A stretch of DNA of 41,043 bases, from assembly GCA_024639885.1 (NCBI GenBank), contig JAHEGD010000006.1, positions 42,580-83,622 on the forward strand. The letters run 5' to 3'. Under the pieces are notes generated by a model. That model saw only the letters and a program-made list of their open reading frames with translations, was not told where the DNA came from and made no database searches. This document shows positions 1-9,511 of this stretch, in pieces. The stretch comes from Porticoccaceae bacterium. Its GTDB lineage: Bacteria; Pseudomonadota; Gammaproteobacteria; Pseudomonadales; Porticoccaceae. A program made the position numbers and the translations under genes. Numbering within the stretch: the first letter of the stretch is position 1; the number at the start of each line of letters is the position of its first letter.

Positions 1-609
1 CTTCAAGATGGTCACCATGGCGATTAAAAAACCGACCAAGAACATGTAAAACGGCACGTAACGCTTGGCCCGCTCAAATGGGTTGGCGTGGTCTAGGATC
101 AGCCGCTGGACGCTGCGAAACAGCAGGAACGAGATGGTGCCAGCCAACACCGGTGAGACCACCCAGCTGGCGACGATGTTGCCGACTTTGGCCCAGTTGA
201 CCGAATCAATATCGACGCCGACCGCGGCAAAGCCAACAATGGCACCGACGATCGAGTGGGTAGTAGAGACCGGCCAGCCGTTGGCGCTGGCGACCGCCAG
301 CCAGATGCCGGCGGCGAGCAGCGCCGACATCATGCCGAACACCAGATCGTCCGGGTGCTGTGAGAATATTTCGGCGTCGATGATGCCCTTGCGGATCGTC
401 GAGGTGACCTCGCCGCCGGCCAAGTAGGCGCCGGCAAACTCAAACACCATGGCGATAATAATCGCCTGTTTAACGGTCAGCGCGCGCGAGCCGACCGAGG
501 TGCCCATCGCGTTGGCGACATCGTTGGCGCCGATGCCCCAGGCCATAAACAGGCCAAACAGGGCCGCCAGGCCGATCAGAATAGTGCCGTAGGTGGTGAA
601 CAGTTCCAT
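1..609 (-). CDS. pit: Pit-family inorganic phosphate permease (C-terminus cut off by window edge)
   Basis: Low-affinity phosphate transporter of the inner membrane (PiT/PHO-4 family). The 203 visible residues begin MELFTTYGTILIG and carry the family signature GANDVANAMGTSVG at about residues 27-40, followed by hydrophobic membrane segments and a second conserved stretch GWPVSTTHSIVG near residue 120. The frame is open to base 1, so the remaining half lies outside the window. ATG at 607-609 is preceded by a GAGG ribosome site five bases away. It lies 30 bases after the DUF47 gene on the same strand, the usual DUF47-pit operon. Whether it prefers phosphate or another anion cannot be told from this half. 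Confidence 0.93.
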   Translation of the reverse strand, partial: MELFTTYGTILIGLAALFGLFMAWGIGANDVANAMGTSVGSRALTVKQAIIIAMVFEFAGAYLAGGEVTSTIRKGIIDAEIFSQHPDDLVFGMMSALLAAGIWLAVASANGWPVSTTHSIVGAIVGFAAVGVDIDSVNWAKVGNIVASWVVSPVLAGTISFLLFRSVQRLILDHANPFERAKRYVPFYMFLVGFLIAMVTILK

Positions 610-639
610 AGGAGCCTCGATAACTGGGAGAGCCGTTGG

Positions 640-1320
640 CTATTTGGCCATCAGTAGTTCTAGGCGGTTGCCGACCGCCTTGGCGAAGTCGGCGAGAGCG
701 CCAATGTTGTCGATCGTGCTGTACAAAAACATCGCATCGATCGGGTTCATTTCGCTCTCCAGTGCGAATAAGCGGTGGCGCAGGGTCTTTTCACCCTTAT
801 CGACCCGTTGTTCCTGCTTGTCTAAATCTCGGATTAACTTCTCAACAAATTTGACCTCTTGGCCGGCAAAGCCGGTCTCGAGCAGCTCGTCGAGCTCGTT
901 GACGGCGGTCAGCGCCTTGCTGCAGGCGGTACCGCTCTCGGCGACAAAGCTGGCAAATTTTTTCTGCAGCGCAGCCGGTACCTGCAGTTGGCGGCCGAGG
1001 ATGATCCCGGCGATATCTTTGGCGTGGTCGGCAATGTCGTCTTGGATGCCGATGATCGACAGCAGGTCGCCGCGCGAGACCGGCATAAACAGGCTTTTTG
1101 GCATGTTCATACGGAACTCTTTGTTGATCCGGTCGGCCTCGTGCTCGGCCGCCGAGATCTCTTTGAAGAGCTCCTCGGCAGTCGCCCAGTCGGCGGCGAA
1201 GGTGGCGGCAAAAAAGTCGCTGAGCTTCTCGGCGCAGACCACTGCGGCGGCCATGTGCTGCTGTAGTGGTTTGATTGGCGAGGTGCCAAACAGACTGGCG
1301 AAGGGGTTGCTGACGGCCAT
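640..1320 (-). CDS. DUF47 / TIGR00153-family PhoU-like protein
   Basis: A 226-residue PhoU-like helical protein of the DUF47 family, which is almost always encoded next to pit and is thought to modulate phosphate transport through the partner permease. It shows the family start (NPFASLFG near residue 5), a central IIGIQDDIADHAKDIAG segment and a C-terminal IDNIGALADFAKAVGNRLELL. It has no signal peptide or membrane segment, so it is cytosolic. A GGG-rich ribosome site lies upstream of ATG 1320. The 105-base gap to recG has a TATACT-like -10 on the minus strand at 1359-1364 with no convincing -35, and no recognisable Pho box. Confidence 0.9.
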   Translation of the reverse strand: MAVSNPFASLFGTSPIKPLQQHMAAAVVCAEKLSDFFAATFAADWATAEELFKEISAAEHEADRINKEFRMNMPKSLFMPVSRGDLLSIIGIQDDIADHAKDIAGIILGRQLQVPAALQKKFASFVAESGTACSKALTAVNELDELLETGFAGQEVKFVEKLIRDLDKQEQRVDKGEKTLRHRLFALESEMNPIDAMFLYSTIDNIGALADFAKAVGNRLELLMAK

Positions 1321-1425
1321 GGGGTTACCCTGTCTCGGTGGCGGCGATTAATCTGGCGAGTATAGTTACTGGCGTGACAAATGATAGCCTTGTGCGTTAC
1401 TGATGGCTATGTTAGCGCGCCGCGG

Positions 1426-3549
1426 TTAGGCATCGGCGTATTGATCGCGGTCGCCGAGCCAGCGCACCAGCAGCGCCTCGACCCGCTCCGGCGCCTGGCT
1501 GAACAGCTGCTCTGCGCTCTGCCGCGCGCCCGGCAGCAGGTGGCCATCGCGCTGCAGATCAGCGATACGCAGCTGCAGGTCGCCGGTCTGGCGGGTGCCG
1601 AGCAGCTCGCCGGGGCCGCGCAGCTGCAGGTCCTTCTCGGCGATCGCAAAGCCGTCGTTGGTGGCGCGCATGGTCCGCAGCCGCTCGCTGGCGATCCGCC
1701 CCAAGGGCGGTGCGTAGAGCAGTACACAGTGGCTGACCGCACTGCCGCGGCCAACCCGGCCGCGCAGCTGGTGGAGCTGGGAGAGGCCGAGCCGCTCGGC
1801 GTTTTCAATGATCATCAAGCTGGCGTTGGGGACATCGACGCCGACCTCGATCACCGTGGTGGCGACCAGCAGGTTAATCTCACCGGCCTTAAATTGGGCC
1901 ATGATCTCGCTCTTCTCGCGCGGCTTGAGACGGCCGTGAACCAGCGCCACACGCAGCTCCGGCAGCTGCAGCTGGAGCTCGGCAGCGGTCGCCTCGGCGG
2001 CCTGCGCCGCCAAGCTCTCCGACTCCTCGATCAGCGTGCACACCCAGTAGGCCTGGCGGCCCTCGTTGCAGGCGGCGCGGACCCGCTGCATCACATCGCT
2101 GCGGCGCTGCTCGGCGAGTGCCAGCGTCTCAACCGGGGTGCGGCCGGGCGGCAGCTGGTCGATCACCGAGCAGTCGAGGTCGGCGTAGGCGCTCATCGCC
2201 AGTGTCCGTGGTATCGGCGTAGCGGTCATAATCAACTGGTGCGGGACGCTGCCGGCGTGGCCCTTGCGGCGCAGCGTGAGCCGCTGTTCGACGCCAAAGC
2301 GGTGCTGCTCGTCGATCACAGTCAGCGCCAACTTGGCAAATACCACCTCGTCTTGGAACAGCGCGTGGGTGCCGACCACCAGCTGGGCGCTGCCGTCGGC
2401 GACCGCTGCCAGCTGCATCTCGCGGGCTTTGCCCTTCTGTTTCCCGCTCAGCCAGCCCACTTTAATACCGAGCGGGGTCAGCCAGCTGGTCAGCGTATCG
2501 CGGTGCTGCTCGGCGAGGATCTCGGTCGGCGCCATCAGCGCCGCCTGGTAGCCGGCACCGATCGCCTGCAGTGCCGCCAGCGCGGCGACCACGGTCTTGC
2601 CGGCGCCGACATCGCCCTGCAGCAGCCGCAGCATCGGCTTGGCGGCGGTTAGGTCGGCGCCGATCTCCTCGCTGACGCGCCGCTGGGCAGCGGTCAGTGG
2701 GAACGGCAGCGAGCCGATAAACTGGTTGCACAGCTCGCCCGCCTCTTTTAGCGCCGGGGCGTTGTAGCTCTGCACACGGGCGCGCAGCTTGAGCATACTG
2801 AGCTGGTGGGCGATCAACTCCTCGACTACCAGCCGCTGCTGGGCGGGGTGTTCGCCAGCCGCCAGCCGGCCCTGATCGGTATTGGCCGGCGGGTGGTGGA
2901 GTAGCTGCAGCGCGGCCAGCAGCGAATAGCGGCTGCTGGTCTCGGGGAGCAGCTCGGCCGGCAGTAGTTCGGCCAGGCTGTGCTGGTCGCGCTCGGCGCG
3001 GCTGACCCGCTCCAGCGCCTGGCTGCAGAGGTCGCGCAGCCGCAGCTGGGTGATGCCCTCGCTGGCCGGGTAGATCGGCGTCAGCCGCTCCTCTAGCGGC
3101 AGCGGCTCGGCGCCGGCGGCGATGCGGTATTCGGGGTGGTAGAGCTCGAGCCCGGCGCTGCCGCGGCGCACCTCGCCAAAGCAGCGCAAGCGGGTGCCGG
3201 CGACCAGCTGCGCCTGCTGGGCGCGGTTGAAGTGAAAAAAGCGCAGCGTCACCACCCCGCTGCTGTCCTGCAGCCGGCAGACCAAGCTGCGACGACGGCC
3301 AAACACCACATCGGCGGCGCGCACCTCGCCCTCAATAACCACCTCGCTGTTCGGCTGCAGGCCGCCGATCGGACTGACCTTAGTGCGGTCGATGTAGCGC
3401 AGCGGCAGGTGAAAGAGCAGGTCTTGCAGGGTTGCCAAGCCAAACTGGGCGAGTTTAGCGGTCAGCTGCGGGCCGACCCCGCGCAACACCGACAGCGGCT
3501 GTAGCGACAGGTCGGCGCTGCTGCGCCGCAGCGACAGGGTGCCCTTCAT
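1426..3549 (-). CDS. recG: ATP-dependent DNA helicase RecG
   Basis: Branch-migrating helicase that reverses stalled forks and processes Holliday junctions. The 707 residues (E. coli 693) comprise an N-terminal wedge/OB region (about 1-270) and two RecA-like helicase lobes. Visible motifs are Walker A GDVGAGKT (312-319), DEQH (413-416), TATPIPRTLA (443-452), TTVIEVGVDVP in motif V (565-575) and QLRGRVGRG in motif VI (594-602). The family more often has Ser where this Walker A has Ala (GDVGSGKT); the Lys is kept. It starts six bases after oxyR on the same strand, the same oxyR-recG pairing as in Pseudomonas, so it is probably co-transcribed and peroxide-linked. ATG 3549 is the first in-frame start and gives a sensible length. 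Confidence 0.97.
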   Translation of the reverse strand: MKGTLSLRRSSADLSLQPLSVLRGVGPQLTAKLAQFGLATLQDLLFHLPLRYIDRTKVSPIGGLQPNSEVVIEGEVRAADVVFGRRRSLVCRLQDSSGVVTLRFFHFNRAQQAQLVAGTRLRCFGEVRRGSAGLELYHPEYRIAAGAEPLPLEERLTPIYPASEGITQLRLRDLCSQALERVSRAERDQHSLAELLPAELLPETSSRYSLLAALQLLHHPPANTDQGRLAAGEHPAQQRLVVEELIAHQLSMLKLRARVQSYNAPALKEAGELCNQFIGSLPFPLTAAQRRVSEEIGADLTAAKPMLRLLQGDVGAGKTVVAALAALQAIGAGYQAALMAPTEILAEQHRDTLTSWLTPLGIKVGWLSGKQKGKAREMQLAAVADGSAQLVVGTHALFQDEVVFAKLALTVIDEQHRFGVEQRLTLRRKGHAGSVPHQLIMTATPIPRTLAMSAYADLDCSVIDQLPPGRTPVETLALAEQRRSDVMQRVRAACNEGRQAYWVCTLIEESESLAAQAAEATAAELQLQLPELRVALVHGRLKPREKSEIMAQFKAGEINLLVATTVIEVGVDVPNASLMIIENAERLGLSQLHQLRGRVGRGSAVSHCVLLYAPPLGRIASERLRTMRATNDGFAIAEKDLQLRGPGELLGTRQTGDLQLRIADLQRDGHLLPGARQSAEQLFSQAPERVEALLVRWLGDRDQYADA

Positions 3550-3555
3550 CGCCAG

Positions 3556-4488
3556 TTAGCCGGCGGCGCCGAGCTGGCGCGCCAACTCGGTGGCGAGAAT
3601 CGCCTCGCGCAGGGCATCGACGGCGCGGTGGCGCGGAAAGCTGGCCCGCCAGGCCAGCGCGGTGGTGCGCTCGGGGATGGTGCCCTTAAACGGCCGGGTG
3701 ACCAACTCGCCGCTGCGGTAGCTCTCGTTGAGCGCGGCGCTCTGCGGCAGGATAGTGACCCCCAGCCCCGAGGCGACCATGTGGCGCAGGGTCTCCAGCG
3801 AGCTGCCCTCGGTCATGGTGTGGATGCCGGTCTCCAATGCGCTGGCGTCTGGAGCCAGCTCGGGCAGTGTCTCGAGAATCTGGTCGCGGAAGCAGTGGCC
3901 TTGGCCGAGCAGCAGGAGGTTTTCGCGGGCCAGTTGCGCCGGGGTAATGGCGCGCTGTTTGGCGAGCGGGTGGGCGGCCGGCAGCAGCGCCACAAACGGC
4001 TCGCTGTAGAGCGGCTGGACGACCACGTCCGGCTCGTGGAACGGCAGCGCGACCACAATCACGTCGACCTCGCCATTGCGCAGCCGCTTGCGCAGGGTGG
4101 CGGTAAAGCCCTCTTCAATCACCAGCGGCATCTGCGGCGCGGCAGCTTGCAGCTTGGGGATAAAGTGCGGGAACAGGTAGGGGCCGATGGTAAAAATAGC
4201 GCCGACACTGAGCGGCTGGTTGAGCTGGTCGCGGCCCTCGCTGGCGATGTCTTTAATCGCCCCGGCGGCGTCGAGAACGCGGTTGGCTTGGGCGATCACC
4301 CGCTCGCCGGTGGGGGTGGCGCGGACGCTGCTCTTGGTGCGCTCAAACAGCTCGACGCCGAGCTCGCCCTCGAGCTTTTTTACCGCGATACTCAGCGTCG
4401 GCTGGCTGACGTGACAGCGCTCGGCGGCCTGGCCAAAGTGCTGGCAGTGGGCGAGCGTGACGATGTAGCGCAGTTCGGTTAAGGTCAT
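3556..4488 (-). CDS. oxyR: LysR-family peroxide-sensing regulator OxyR (Leu at position 208)
   Basis: Transcriptional activator of the hydrogen peroxide response. The 310 residues include a LysR helix-turn-helix (about 1-60) and a substrate/redox domain. The region around GHCFRDQ and the block SSLETLRHMVASGLG match OxyR closely. Numbering from ATG 4488, the peroxidatic cysteine falls exactly at Cys199. The position of the resolving Cys208 is Leu (ILETLPE where Pseudomonas has VLEACPT). Only two other cysteines exist, Cys15 and Cys25, both in the DNA-binding domain. So the classic 199-208 disulfide cannot form; the protein might sense by a single-cysteine oxidation or have lost sensing. Strong overall similarity keeps the OxyR call secure. 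It is divergent from the YeeZ-like gene, with a GGCTAT/ATAGCC palindrome in the 62-base gap. Confidence 0.93.
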   Translation of the reverse strand: MTLTELRYIVTLAHCQHFGQAAERCHVSQPTLSIAVKKLEGELGVELFERTKSSVRATPTGERVIAQANRVLDAAGAIKDIASEGRDQLNQPLSVGAIFTIGPYLFPHFIPKLQAAAPQMPLVIEEGFTATLRKRLRNGEVDVIVVALPFHEPDVVVQPLYSEPFVALLPAAHPLAKQRAITPAQLARENLLLLGQGHCFRDQILETLPELAPDASALETGIHTMTEGSSLETLRHMVASGLGVTILPQSAALNESYRSGELVTRPFKGTIPERTTALAWRASFPRHRAVDALREAILATELARQLGAAG

Positions 4489-4510
4489 AATCTCACTCTG
4501 TGCGGTGGCC

Positions 4511-4524
4511 GGCTATCAATAGCC
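4511..4524. promoter_or_regulatory. Palindrome in oxyR / epimerase intergenic region, candidate operator
   Basis: GGCTAT and ATAGCC form a perfect inverted repeat around a two-base centre, midway in the 62-base divergent gap. The halves contain CTAT and ATAG, the half-site words of the OxyR consensus, but the spacing (two bases instead of seven) differs from the tandem ATAG-N7-CTAT pattern. Autoregulation of oxyR is known in enteric bacteria. An operator role here is inference. Confidence 0.35.
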
Positions 4525-4550
4525 TGTTTATATCAAAAAGGGGGCAACAA

Positions 4551-5387
4551 TTGAAAGTTCTTTTGATCGGTTTTGGCGATATTGGCGCCCGGGTCGCCGC
4601 GGCGCTGCCCGCCGGGAGTGAGCCGGTCGGCGTGCGACGGCGGCGTCAGGCGGTCGCCGGGGTCGATTGCCGGGCGCTCGATGCCAGCGATCGCAGCGCG
4701 CTGGCCGCGCTACTCGTCGAACAACCGTACGATTACATCGTTGCCACCCTCACCCCAACCGCGATGAGCGAGGCCGGCTACCGCGCCAGCTACTTGGCGG
4801 TCGCCGAGAACTTGGCCGCCCTACTGCCCGCCCAGCGCCAACTGCGGCGGCTGTTTTGGGTCTCTAGCAGCAGTGTCTACGGGGCGCCCAGCGATGATTG
4901 GGTCGACGAGAGCCGTGCCGCCGAGCCGGCCCGGCCGACCGCGCGGGTGCTGCTCGCCGCCGAGCAGGCGCTGGCCGGGCTGCCGGTCACGGTGCTGCGT
5001 TTTTCTGGCATCTACGGCCCGGGACGGTGCCGATTAATTGAACTGGTGCGCAGTGGCGGCCCGCTGCCGGGCCCCGCCGAGCAGTGGAGCAACCGTATTC
5101 ACAGCGATGATGGCGCTGGTTTTATCGCCCATTTGATCGCCGCTGATTGGCGCGGTGAACCGCCTGCGCCGCTCTATATCGTCAGCGACGACGAGCCAGC
5201 TCGGCTCGCTGAGGTTGGTGACTGGCTGGCCGCCGAGCTCGGCTGCCGGCCGCCCAGTGCGGCTGCGACAGCGGGCCGCGGCGGCAAGCGGTTGGCCAAC
5301 CGCGCCCTACGCGCCAGCGGCTACCGGCTGCGCTACCCCAGCTACCGCGAGGGCTACGCGGCCCTGCTTACCGCAGAGCGCGCTTAG
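4551..5387 (+). CDS. NAD-dependent epimerase/dehydratase-like protein (YeeZ-like)
   Basis: Extended short-chain dehydrogenase-type protein of about 278 residues, similar in layout to E. coli YeeZ, whose substrate is not known. The N-terminus shows a Rossmann dinucleotide motif GFGDIG, then SSSSVYG near residue 105, [10 protein letters not shown] near 150 and an HSDD segment before the C-terminal substrate region. A canonical YxxxK catalytic pair is not evident, as in YeeZ. I place the start at TTG 4551, just after a G-rich ribosome site (AAGGGGG), because the Rossmann fold begins at once. A GTG at 4500 would add 17 unlikely residues and run through the oxyR promoter area. The stop overlaps the ridA stop by four bases. 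Confidence 0.8.
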   Translation: MKVLLIGFGDIGARVAAALPAGSEPVGVRRRRQAVAGVDCRALDASDRSALAALLVEQPYDYIVATLTPTAMSEAGYRASYLAVAENLAALLPAQRQLRRLFWVSSSSVYGAPSDDWVDESRAAEPARPTARVLLAAEQALAGLPVTVLRFSGIYGPGRCRLIELVRSGGPLPGPAEQWSNRIHSDDGAGFIAHLIAADWRGEPPAPLYIVSDDEPARLAEVGDWLAAELGCRPPSAAATAGRGGKRLANRALRASGYRLRYPSYREGYAALLTAERA

Positions 5388-5767
5388 AGGACGAGGATAC
5401 CGTCCATCTCGACCGCGGCGCCCTTGGGCAGCTGGTTGATACCGATCGCGGCGCGGGCCGGGTAGGGCTGCTGAAAATACTCTGCCATGACGCTGTTGAC
5501 GGTGGCGAAGTTGTCCAGATCGGTGAGGTAGATGTTGAGCTTGACGATCTCGCCGAGCGAGCCGCCGGCCGCTGCGCAGACCGCGCTGACGTTGTCGAAC
5601 ACCTGGCGGACCTGCGCCTCAAACGAGCTATCGACCAGTTCCATGGTCGCCGGGTCGAGCGGAATCTGGCCGGACAGATAAACGGTGTTGTCGACTTTGA
5701 CGGCTTGCGAATAGGTGCCGATGGCGGCCGGTGCGAGCTCGGTAGAGATGATGGCGCGGTTGGTCAT
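5384..5767 (-). CDS. ridA: RidA family reactive enamine/imine deaminase
   Basis: Hydrolyses reactive 2-aminoacrylate and related enamines formed by PLP enzymes, protecting cellular targets. The 127 residues match the family length. SGQIP near residue 33 and the catalytic Arg105 in YPARAAIG are present, with Glu120 in the C-terminal VEMDGI segment. The protein is cytosolic and trimeric in known relatives. It lies 52 bases downstream of spoT on the same strand, an arrangement common in gammaproteobacteria. Its last codons overlap the convergent YeeZ-like gene. Confidence 0.95.
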   Translation of the reverse strand: MTNRAIISTELAPAAIGTYSQAVKVDNTVYLSGQIPLDPATMELVDSSFEAQVRQVFDNVSAVCAAAGGSLGEIVKLNIYLTDLDNFATVNSVMAEYFQQPYPARAAIGINQLPKGAAVEMDGILVL

Positions 5768-5819
5768 GGTGTTGCTCCGTTGGCGTGGCGGCGACCGCCG
5801 CCTGATCGAGTGATAGTGG

Positions 5820-7925
5820 TTAGTTGCGGCTGCGCGCCACCCGGCGCACCGCGGTGAGAGCCCGCACCCGGCGCAAAATATTGGCCAGATGGCGGCGGTC
5901 GCGGACAGTCAGTTGGATATCGATGATAGTGGTGTAGGCATCGCGGTCGCTAGCGCCGATGTGCTCAATGGTCGAATCCTGCTCGGTGATGCGCGACGCC
6001 AGGGTGGCGATAAAGCCGCGCTCGGGGGTCGCCTCAACTTTGAGCAGCACCGAGAACTCGGCGCTGACCGCGTTCGACCAGCTGAGCGGCATACAGCGCT
6101 CGGCGTTGCGACGGATCTCGGTGAGGTTGTGGCAGTTGTCGATGTGCACCACCAGCCCCTTGCCGGTCGACAGGTGGCCCATGATCGGGTCGCCGGGAAT
6201 CGGCCGGCAGCAGCGCGCGTACTGCAGCAGCAGCCCCTCGGCGGCGTCGATCACCACCGGCAGCGGCTGCTCGCCGCTGTCGTCAAAATCTTGTTTGGGC
6301 AGCAGCAGTTTGGCGACTGCCAGCGGCACCCGGTTGCCGAGCCCGATCTGCTGCAGCACCGATTCGAAGGTCGGCGCCTCGCTGGCGGTCAGCAACCGTT
6401 TTATCTGCGACTTTTTGAGCTGTTTGTAGCTGGTGCCGTAGCGCCCCAGCGCCTGGTCGAGCATGCGCTTGCCGAGGTCGACCGACTCGTCGTGCTGCTG
6501 GCCTTTGAGCCAGTGGCGGATGGCGCTGCGCGCCTTGGCGGTGACCACAAAGTTGAGCCAGTTGGGATTGGGCTGGGCGCCGTCGGCGCGCACGATCTCG
6601 ATCCGTTGGCCGCTCTGCAGCGGCTCTGAGAGCGGGGTCAGCTGGCCATCTACCCGGCAGGCGATGCAGCTGTCGCCGACCCGGGTGTGGACCGCGTAGG
6701 CGAAATCGACCGCGGTCGATTTGGCCGGCAGCTCGATAATCTTGCCCTTCGGGGTAAATAGATAGATTTCGTCGGGAAACAGGTCGTTCTTGACGTTTTC
6801 GAGAAACTCCACCGAGTCACCGGCCTGGCGCTGCATGTCGAGCAGCCCCTGCACCCAGCGGGCGGCGCGCCGCTCGTTGGCCTCTTTACTCTGGGTGCCG
6901 CTCTTGTACTCCCAGTGGGCGGCGATGCCGTAGTTGGCCATCTCTTCCATTTCGCGGGTGCGGATCTGCACCTCAATAACCACCCCGTGCATACCCACCA
7001 GCACGGTGTGCAGGCTCTGGTAGCCGTTCGCCTTGGGGATGGCGATATAGTCTTTAAACTCGCCCGGCACCGGCTTGTAGAGATTGTGGATAATGCCCAG
7101 CGCCCGGTAGCAGTCGTCGACGCTGTCGACGATGATCCGCAGCGCGAACACATCCATGATGTCGCGAAACGATTTTTTCTTCTCGCGCATCTTCCGGTAG
7201 ATGCTCCAAAGGTGCTTTTCGCGGCCGTTCACAGCGGCGCTGATCTGCTCCTGCTCCAGCCGTTTAGCAATCGACAGGCGGATGTCGCCAATCAGCTCGG
7301 TGCGGTTCTGCTTGGCCGCCTTGAGCGCCTCGCGGAGGCGGCGGTGGCGCAGCGGGTACATAGCGGCAAAGCCGAGATCCTCGAACTCGAGGCGGATGTC
7401 GTTGATGCCCAGCCGCTGGGCGATCGGCGCGTAGATCTCTAGGGTCTCGCGGGCAACGCGGCGCTTTTTAGCGGCGTCGAGCGGGCCGAGGGTGCGCATG
7501 TTGTGGAGCCGGTCAGCGAGCTTGACCAGCATCACGCGGATGTCGCGCGCCATCGCCAGGGTCATCTTCTGGAAGCTCTCGGCCTGGCGCTCGGCCTTGC
7601 TCTGAAATTCGATACCGGTCAGCTTGCTGACGCCGTCGACCAGCTCGGCGACATCGCGGCCAAAGCGGCGGCTGATCTGGCCCTTGGTGACGCCGGTGTC
7701 CTCAATAACATCGTGGAGCAGCGCCGCCATCAGGCTCTCGAAGTCGAGGTGCATATCGGCGAGGATATGGGCGACCGCCAGCGGGTGGGTGATGTAGGCA
7801 TCCCCAGAGGCGCGCAACTGGCCGCGGTGGGACTGCTCGGCAAACTGGTAGGCGCGCTCGATCGAGCGCACCTGTTTGCTGTCGAGGTAGGTGGAGAGCT
7901 TGGCGGTCAGGACCTCAATGGTCAA
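5820..7925 (-). CDS. spoT: Bifunctional (p)ppGpp synthetase/hydrolase SpoT, with altered RxKD motif
   Basis: Makes and degrades the stringent alarmone. The 701 residues show the HD hydrolase domain (His71-Asp72 in HDVIEDT), the synthetase domain (about 220-345, GYQSLHT and EVQIRT), a TGS domain (about 388-448), a conserved cysteine-rich segment (RCCRPIPGD and DNCHN, about 570-600) and a C-terminal ACT domain. In the synthetase the charge motif that reads RxKD in bifunctional enzymes is EFKD here (residues 289-292); the Glu resembles the first position of the RelA-type ExDD motif. The start is TTG 7925, nine bases after GGAG; no ATG fits. It is cotranscribed with rpoZ, whose stop lies 36 bases upstream. 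Confidence 0.96.
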   Translation of the reverse strand: MTIEVLTAKLSTYLDSKQVRSIERAYQFAEQSHRGQLRASGDAYITHPLAVAHILADMHLDFESLMAALLHDVIEDTGVTKGQISRRFGRDVAELVDGVSKLTGIEFQSKAERQAESFQKMTLAMARDIRVMLVKLADRLHNMRTLGPLDAAKKRRVARETLEIYAPIAQRLGINDIRLEFEDLGFAAMYPLRHRRLREALKAAKQNRTELIGDIRLSIAKRLEQEQISAAVNGREKHLWSIYRKMREKKKSFRDIMDVFALRIIVDSVDDCYRALGIIHNLYKPVPGEFKDYIAIPKANGYQSLHTVLVGMHGVVIEVQIRTREMEEMANYGIAAHWEYKSGTQSKEANERRAARWVQGLLDMQRQAGDSVEFLENVKNDLFPDEIYLFTPKGKIIELPAKSTAVDFAYAVHTRVGDSCIACRVDGQLTPLSEPLQSGQRIEIVRADGAQPNPNWLNFVVTAKARSAIRHWLKGQQHDESVDLGKRMLDQALGRYGTSYKQLKKSQIKRLLTASEAPTFESVLQQIGLGNRVPLAVAKLLLPKQDFDDSGEQPLPVVIDAAEGLLLQYARCCRPIPGDPIMGHLSTGKGLVVHIDNCHNLTEIRRNAERCMPLSWSNAVSAEFSVLLKVEATPERGFIATLASRITEQDSTIEHIGASDRDAYTTIIDIQLTVRDRRHLANILRRVRALTAVRRVARSRN

Positions 7926-7961
7926 AGCGTGGCACTCCGGTGGGCTCGACAGGCGCGGCGG

Positions 7962-8270
7962 TTACTCCGCCTCAGCGACGATACCGCTGGCCAGTTCGGC
8001 GGCCAGCGCCGCGGTCAGGTCGTCTAGGGCGAGGGCGTCCTCGGCGGCGACGATCTCAAAGTCTTGCTCGACTTCGGTGAGGATGGCTGGGGTGATAAAG
8101 CCCTCTTCGATCTCGCGCAGGGCGATAACGGTCGGCTTGTCGTTCTCTTCCGGGACCATCGGCTCGCGGCCTTCAACGGCCAGCTGGCGGGCGCGCTTGG
8201 CGCCTACCAGAACAAGTTCAAAACGGTTTTCGACGTGGTCGAGGCAATCTTCTACTGTGATGCGAGCCAT
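7962..8270 (-). CDS. rpoZ: RNA polymerase omega subunit
   Basis: Small subunit that helps assemble RNA polymerase around beta-prime and takes part in the ppGpp response. The 102 residues begin [21 protein letters not shown], and the KRARQL motif near 25-30 and ALREIEEG near 50-57 are typical. The acidic C-terminal half is variable in the family. GGAGA lies nine bases before ATG 8270. Together with spoT it forms the standard rpoZ-spoT operon and appears to have its own promoter at 8336-8364. Confidence 0.97.
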   Translation of the reverse strand: MARITVEDCLDHVENRFELVLVGAKRARQLAVEGREPMVPEENDKPTVIALREIEEGFITPAILTEVEQDFEIVAAEDALALDDLTAALAAELASGIVAEAE

Positions 8271-8335
8271 GCTATCTCCGCAAAAAGGGGTATCAACTGT
8301 TGGATAAAGGTCGGCAAATTGCCGCAGGACCGCCT

Positions 8336-8364
8336 ATTTTAGCCGGCTTGTCGGGCAACCACAA
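8336..8364 (-). promoter_or_regulatory. Sigma-70-type promoter for rpoZ-spoT-ridA
   Basis: Read on the minus strand, TTGTGG (8364-8359) and TAAAAT (8341-8336) are separated by exactly 17 bases, 66 bases before the rpoZ start and just after the gmk stop. This would let rpoZ and spoT be expressed apart from gmk. Confidence 0.6.
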
Positions 8365-8367
8365 CCG

Positions 8368-9015
<648 letters not shown>

Positions 9016-9186
9016 CTATTTTACGCAGAGCGGGCGGTGGTTGGGTAGCGTTGTGGCAAATTGTTCCAAATGCCAGCCGGCGGTGGTCTGCGAGAAGATA
9101 GGTCTATTTTGGTAGAGCTGATTGATTTTAAACAACTTTTTCTTCCGGCTAGCACATTCGATTTACTTTGATATCACTACAGCGCG

Positions 9187-9202
9187 GGTCTACACTCAGA
9201 CC
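9187..9202 (+). other. Small hairpin in leader of the 90-residue ORF
   Basis: GGTCT (9187-9191) and AGACC (9198-9202) pair around a six-base loop, 36 bases before the start codon at 9239. Most of the 253-base gap between gmk and this ORF is otherwise featureless, apart from an AT-rich stretch at about 9120-9175 that could hold the promoter. Confidence 0.3.
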
Positions 9203-9238
9203 GAAACGCCGTGTTGAAGGCGGCGCGAGGAGGCAACC

Positions 9239-9511
9239 ATGGCGAATGCTGGGGCGCACAACAGCGCACAAAAAACACCGCATAAAAAGCCCCCGGCCGG
9301 GCGTGTCGAGGCGACTGCCAGCGAGGGGCTGGTGGTGGTCGGGGTCGGCGCCCAAGCGGGGCAGGTGGTCGCGATCCAGCGCGATCTCGGCCAGTTTGTC
9401 GAAGACAACGATACGATAGTGCAGCTACAGGGCGAGTGCCGTCCCGCGGTGGTGCTGGCCGTCAACAGCCGGGTTTCGGTCTGGATACAGACCTTTTTCT
9501 TTACTGACTAG
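9239..9511 (+). CDS. Unrecognised 90-residue protein
   Basis: I do not recognise this protein. It has a perfect AGGAGG ribosome site seven bases before ATG 9239, which is the main reason to believe it. The first 25 residues are polar and basic (many His, Lys, Pro), likely disordered. The rest looks like a compact beta-rich fold: alternating hydrophobic stretches GLVVVGVGA, VVAIQ, TIVQLQG, VVLAVN and VSVWIQTFFF. It has one cysteine and no signal peptide or clear membrane helix. It is a single-gene unit between gmk (divergent) and yicC (convergent). Codon use is similar to the surroundings. A DNA- or RNA-binding role is possible from the basic tail but is only a guess. Confidence 0.65.
   Translation: MANAGAHNSAQKTPHKKPPAGRVEATASEGLVVVGVGAQAGQVVAIQRDLGQFVEDNDTIVQLQGECRPAVVLAVNSRVSVWIQTFFFTD

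Noticed and set aside
1321-1425. Pho box ahead of the DUF47-pit operon
   Set aside because: Words like CTATCAT and TTGTCAC occur but not as an 11-base spaced direct repeat.
1381-2652. 423-codon open frame on the plus strand
   Set aside because: It lies entirely antisense to recG, which has all helicase motifs; the product is low-complexity, typical of a GC-rich shadow frame.
3628-4482. 284-codon open frame on the plus strand
   Set aside because: Antisense shadow of oxyR; no family features.
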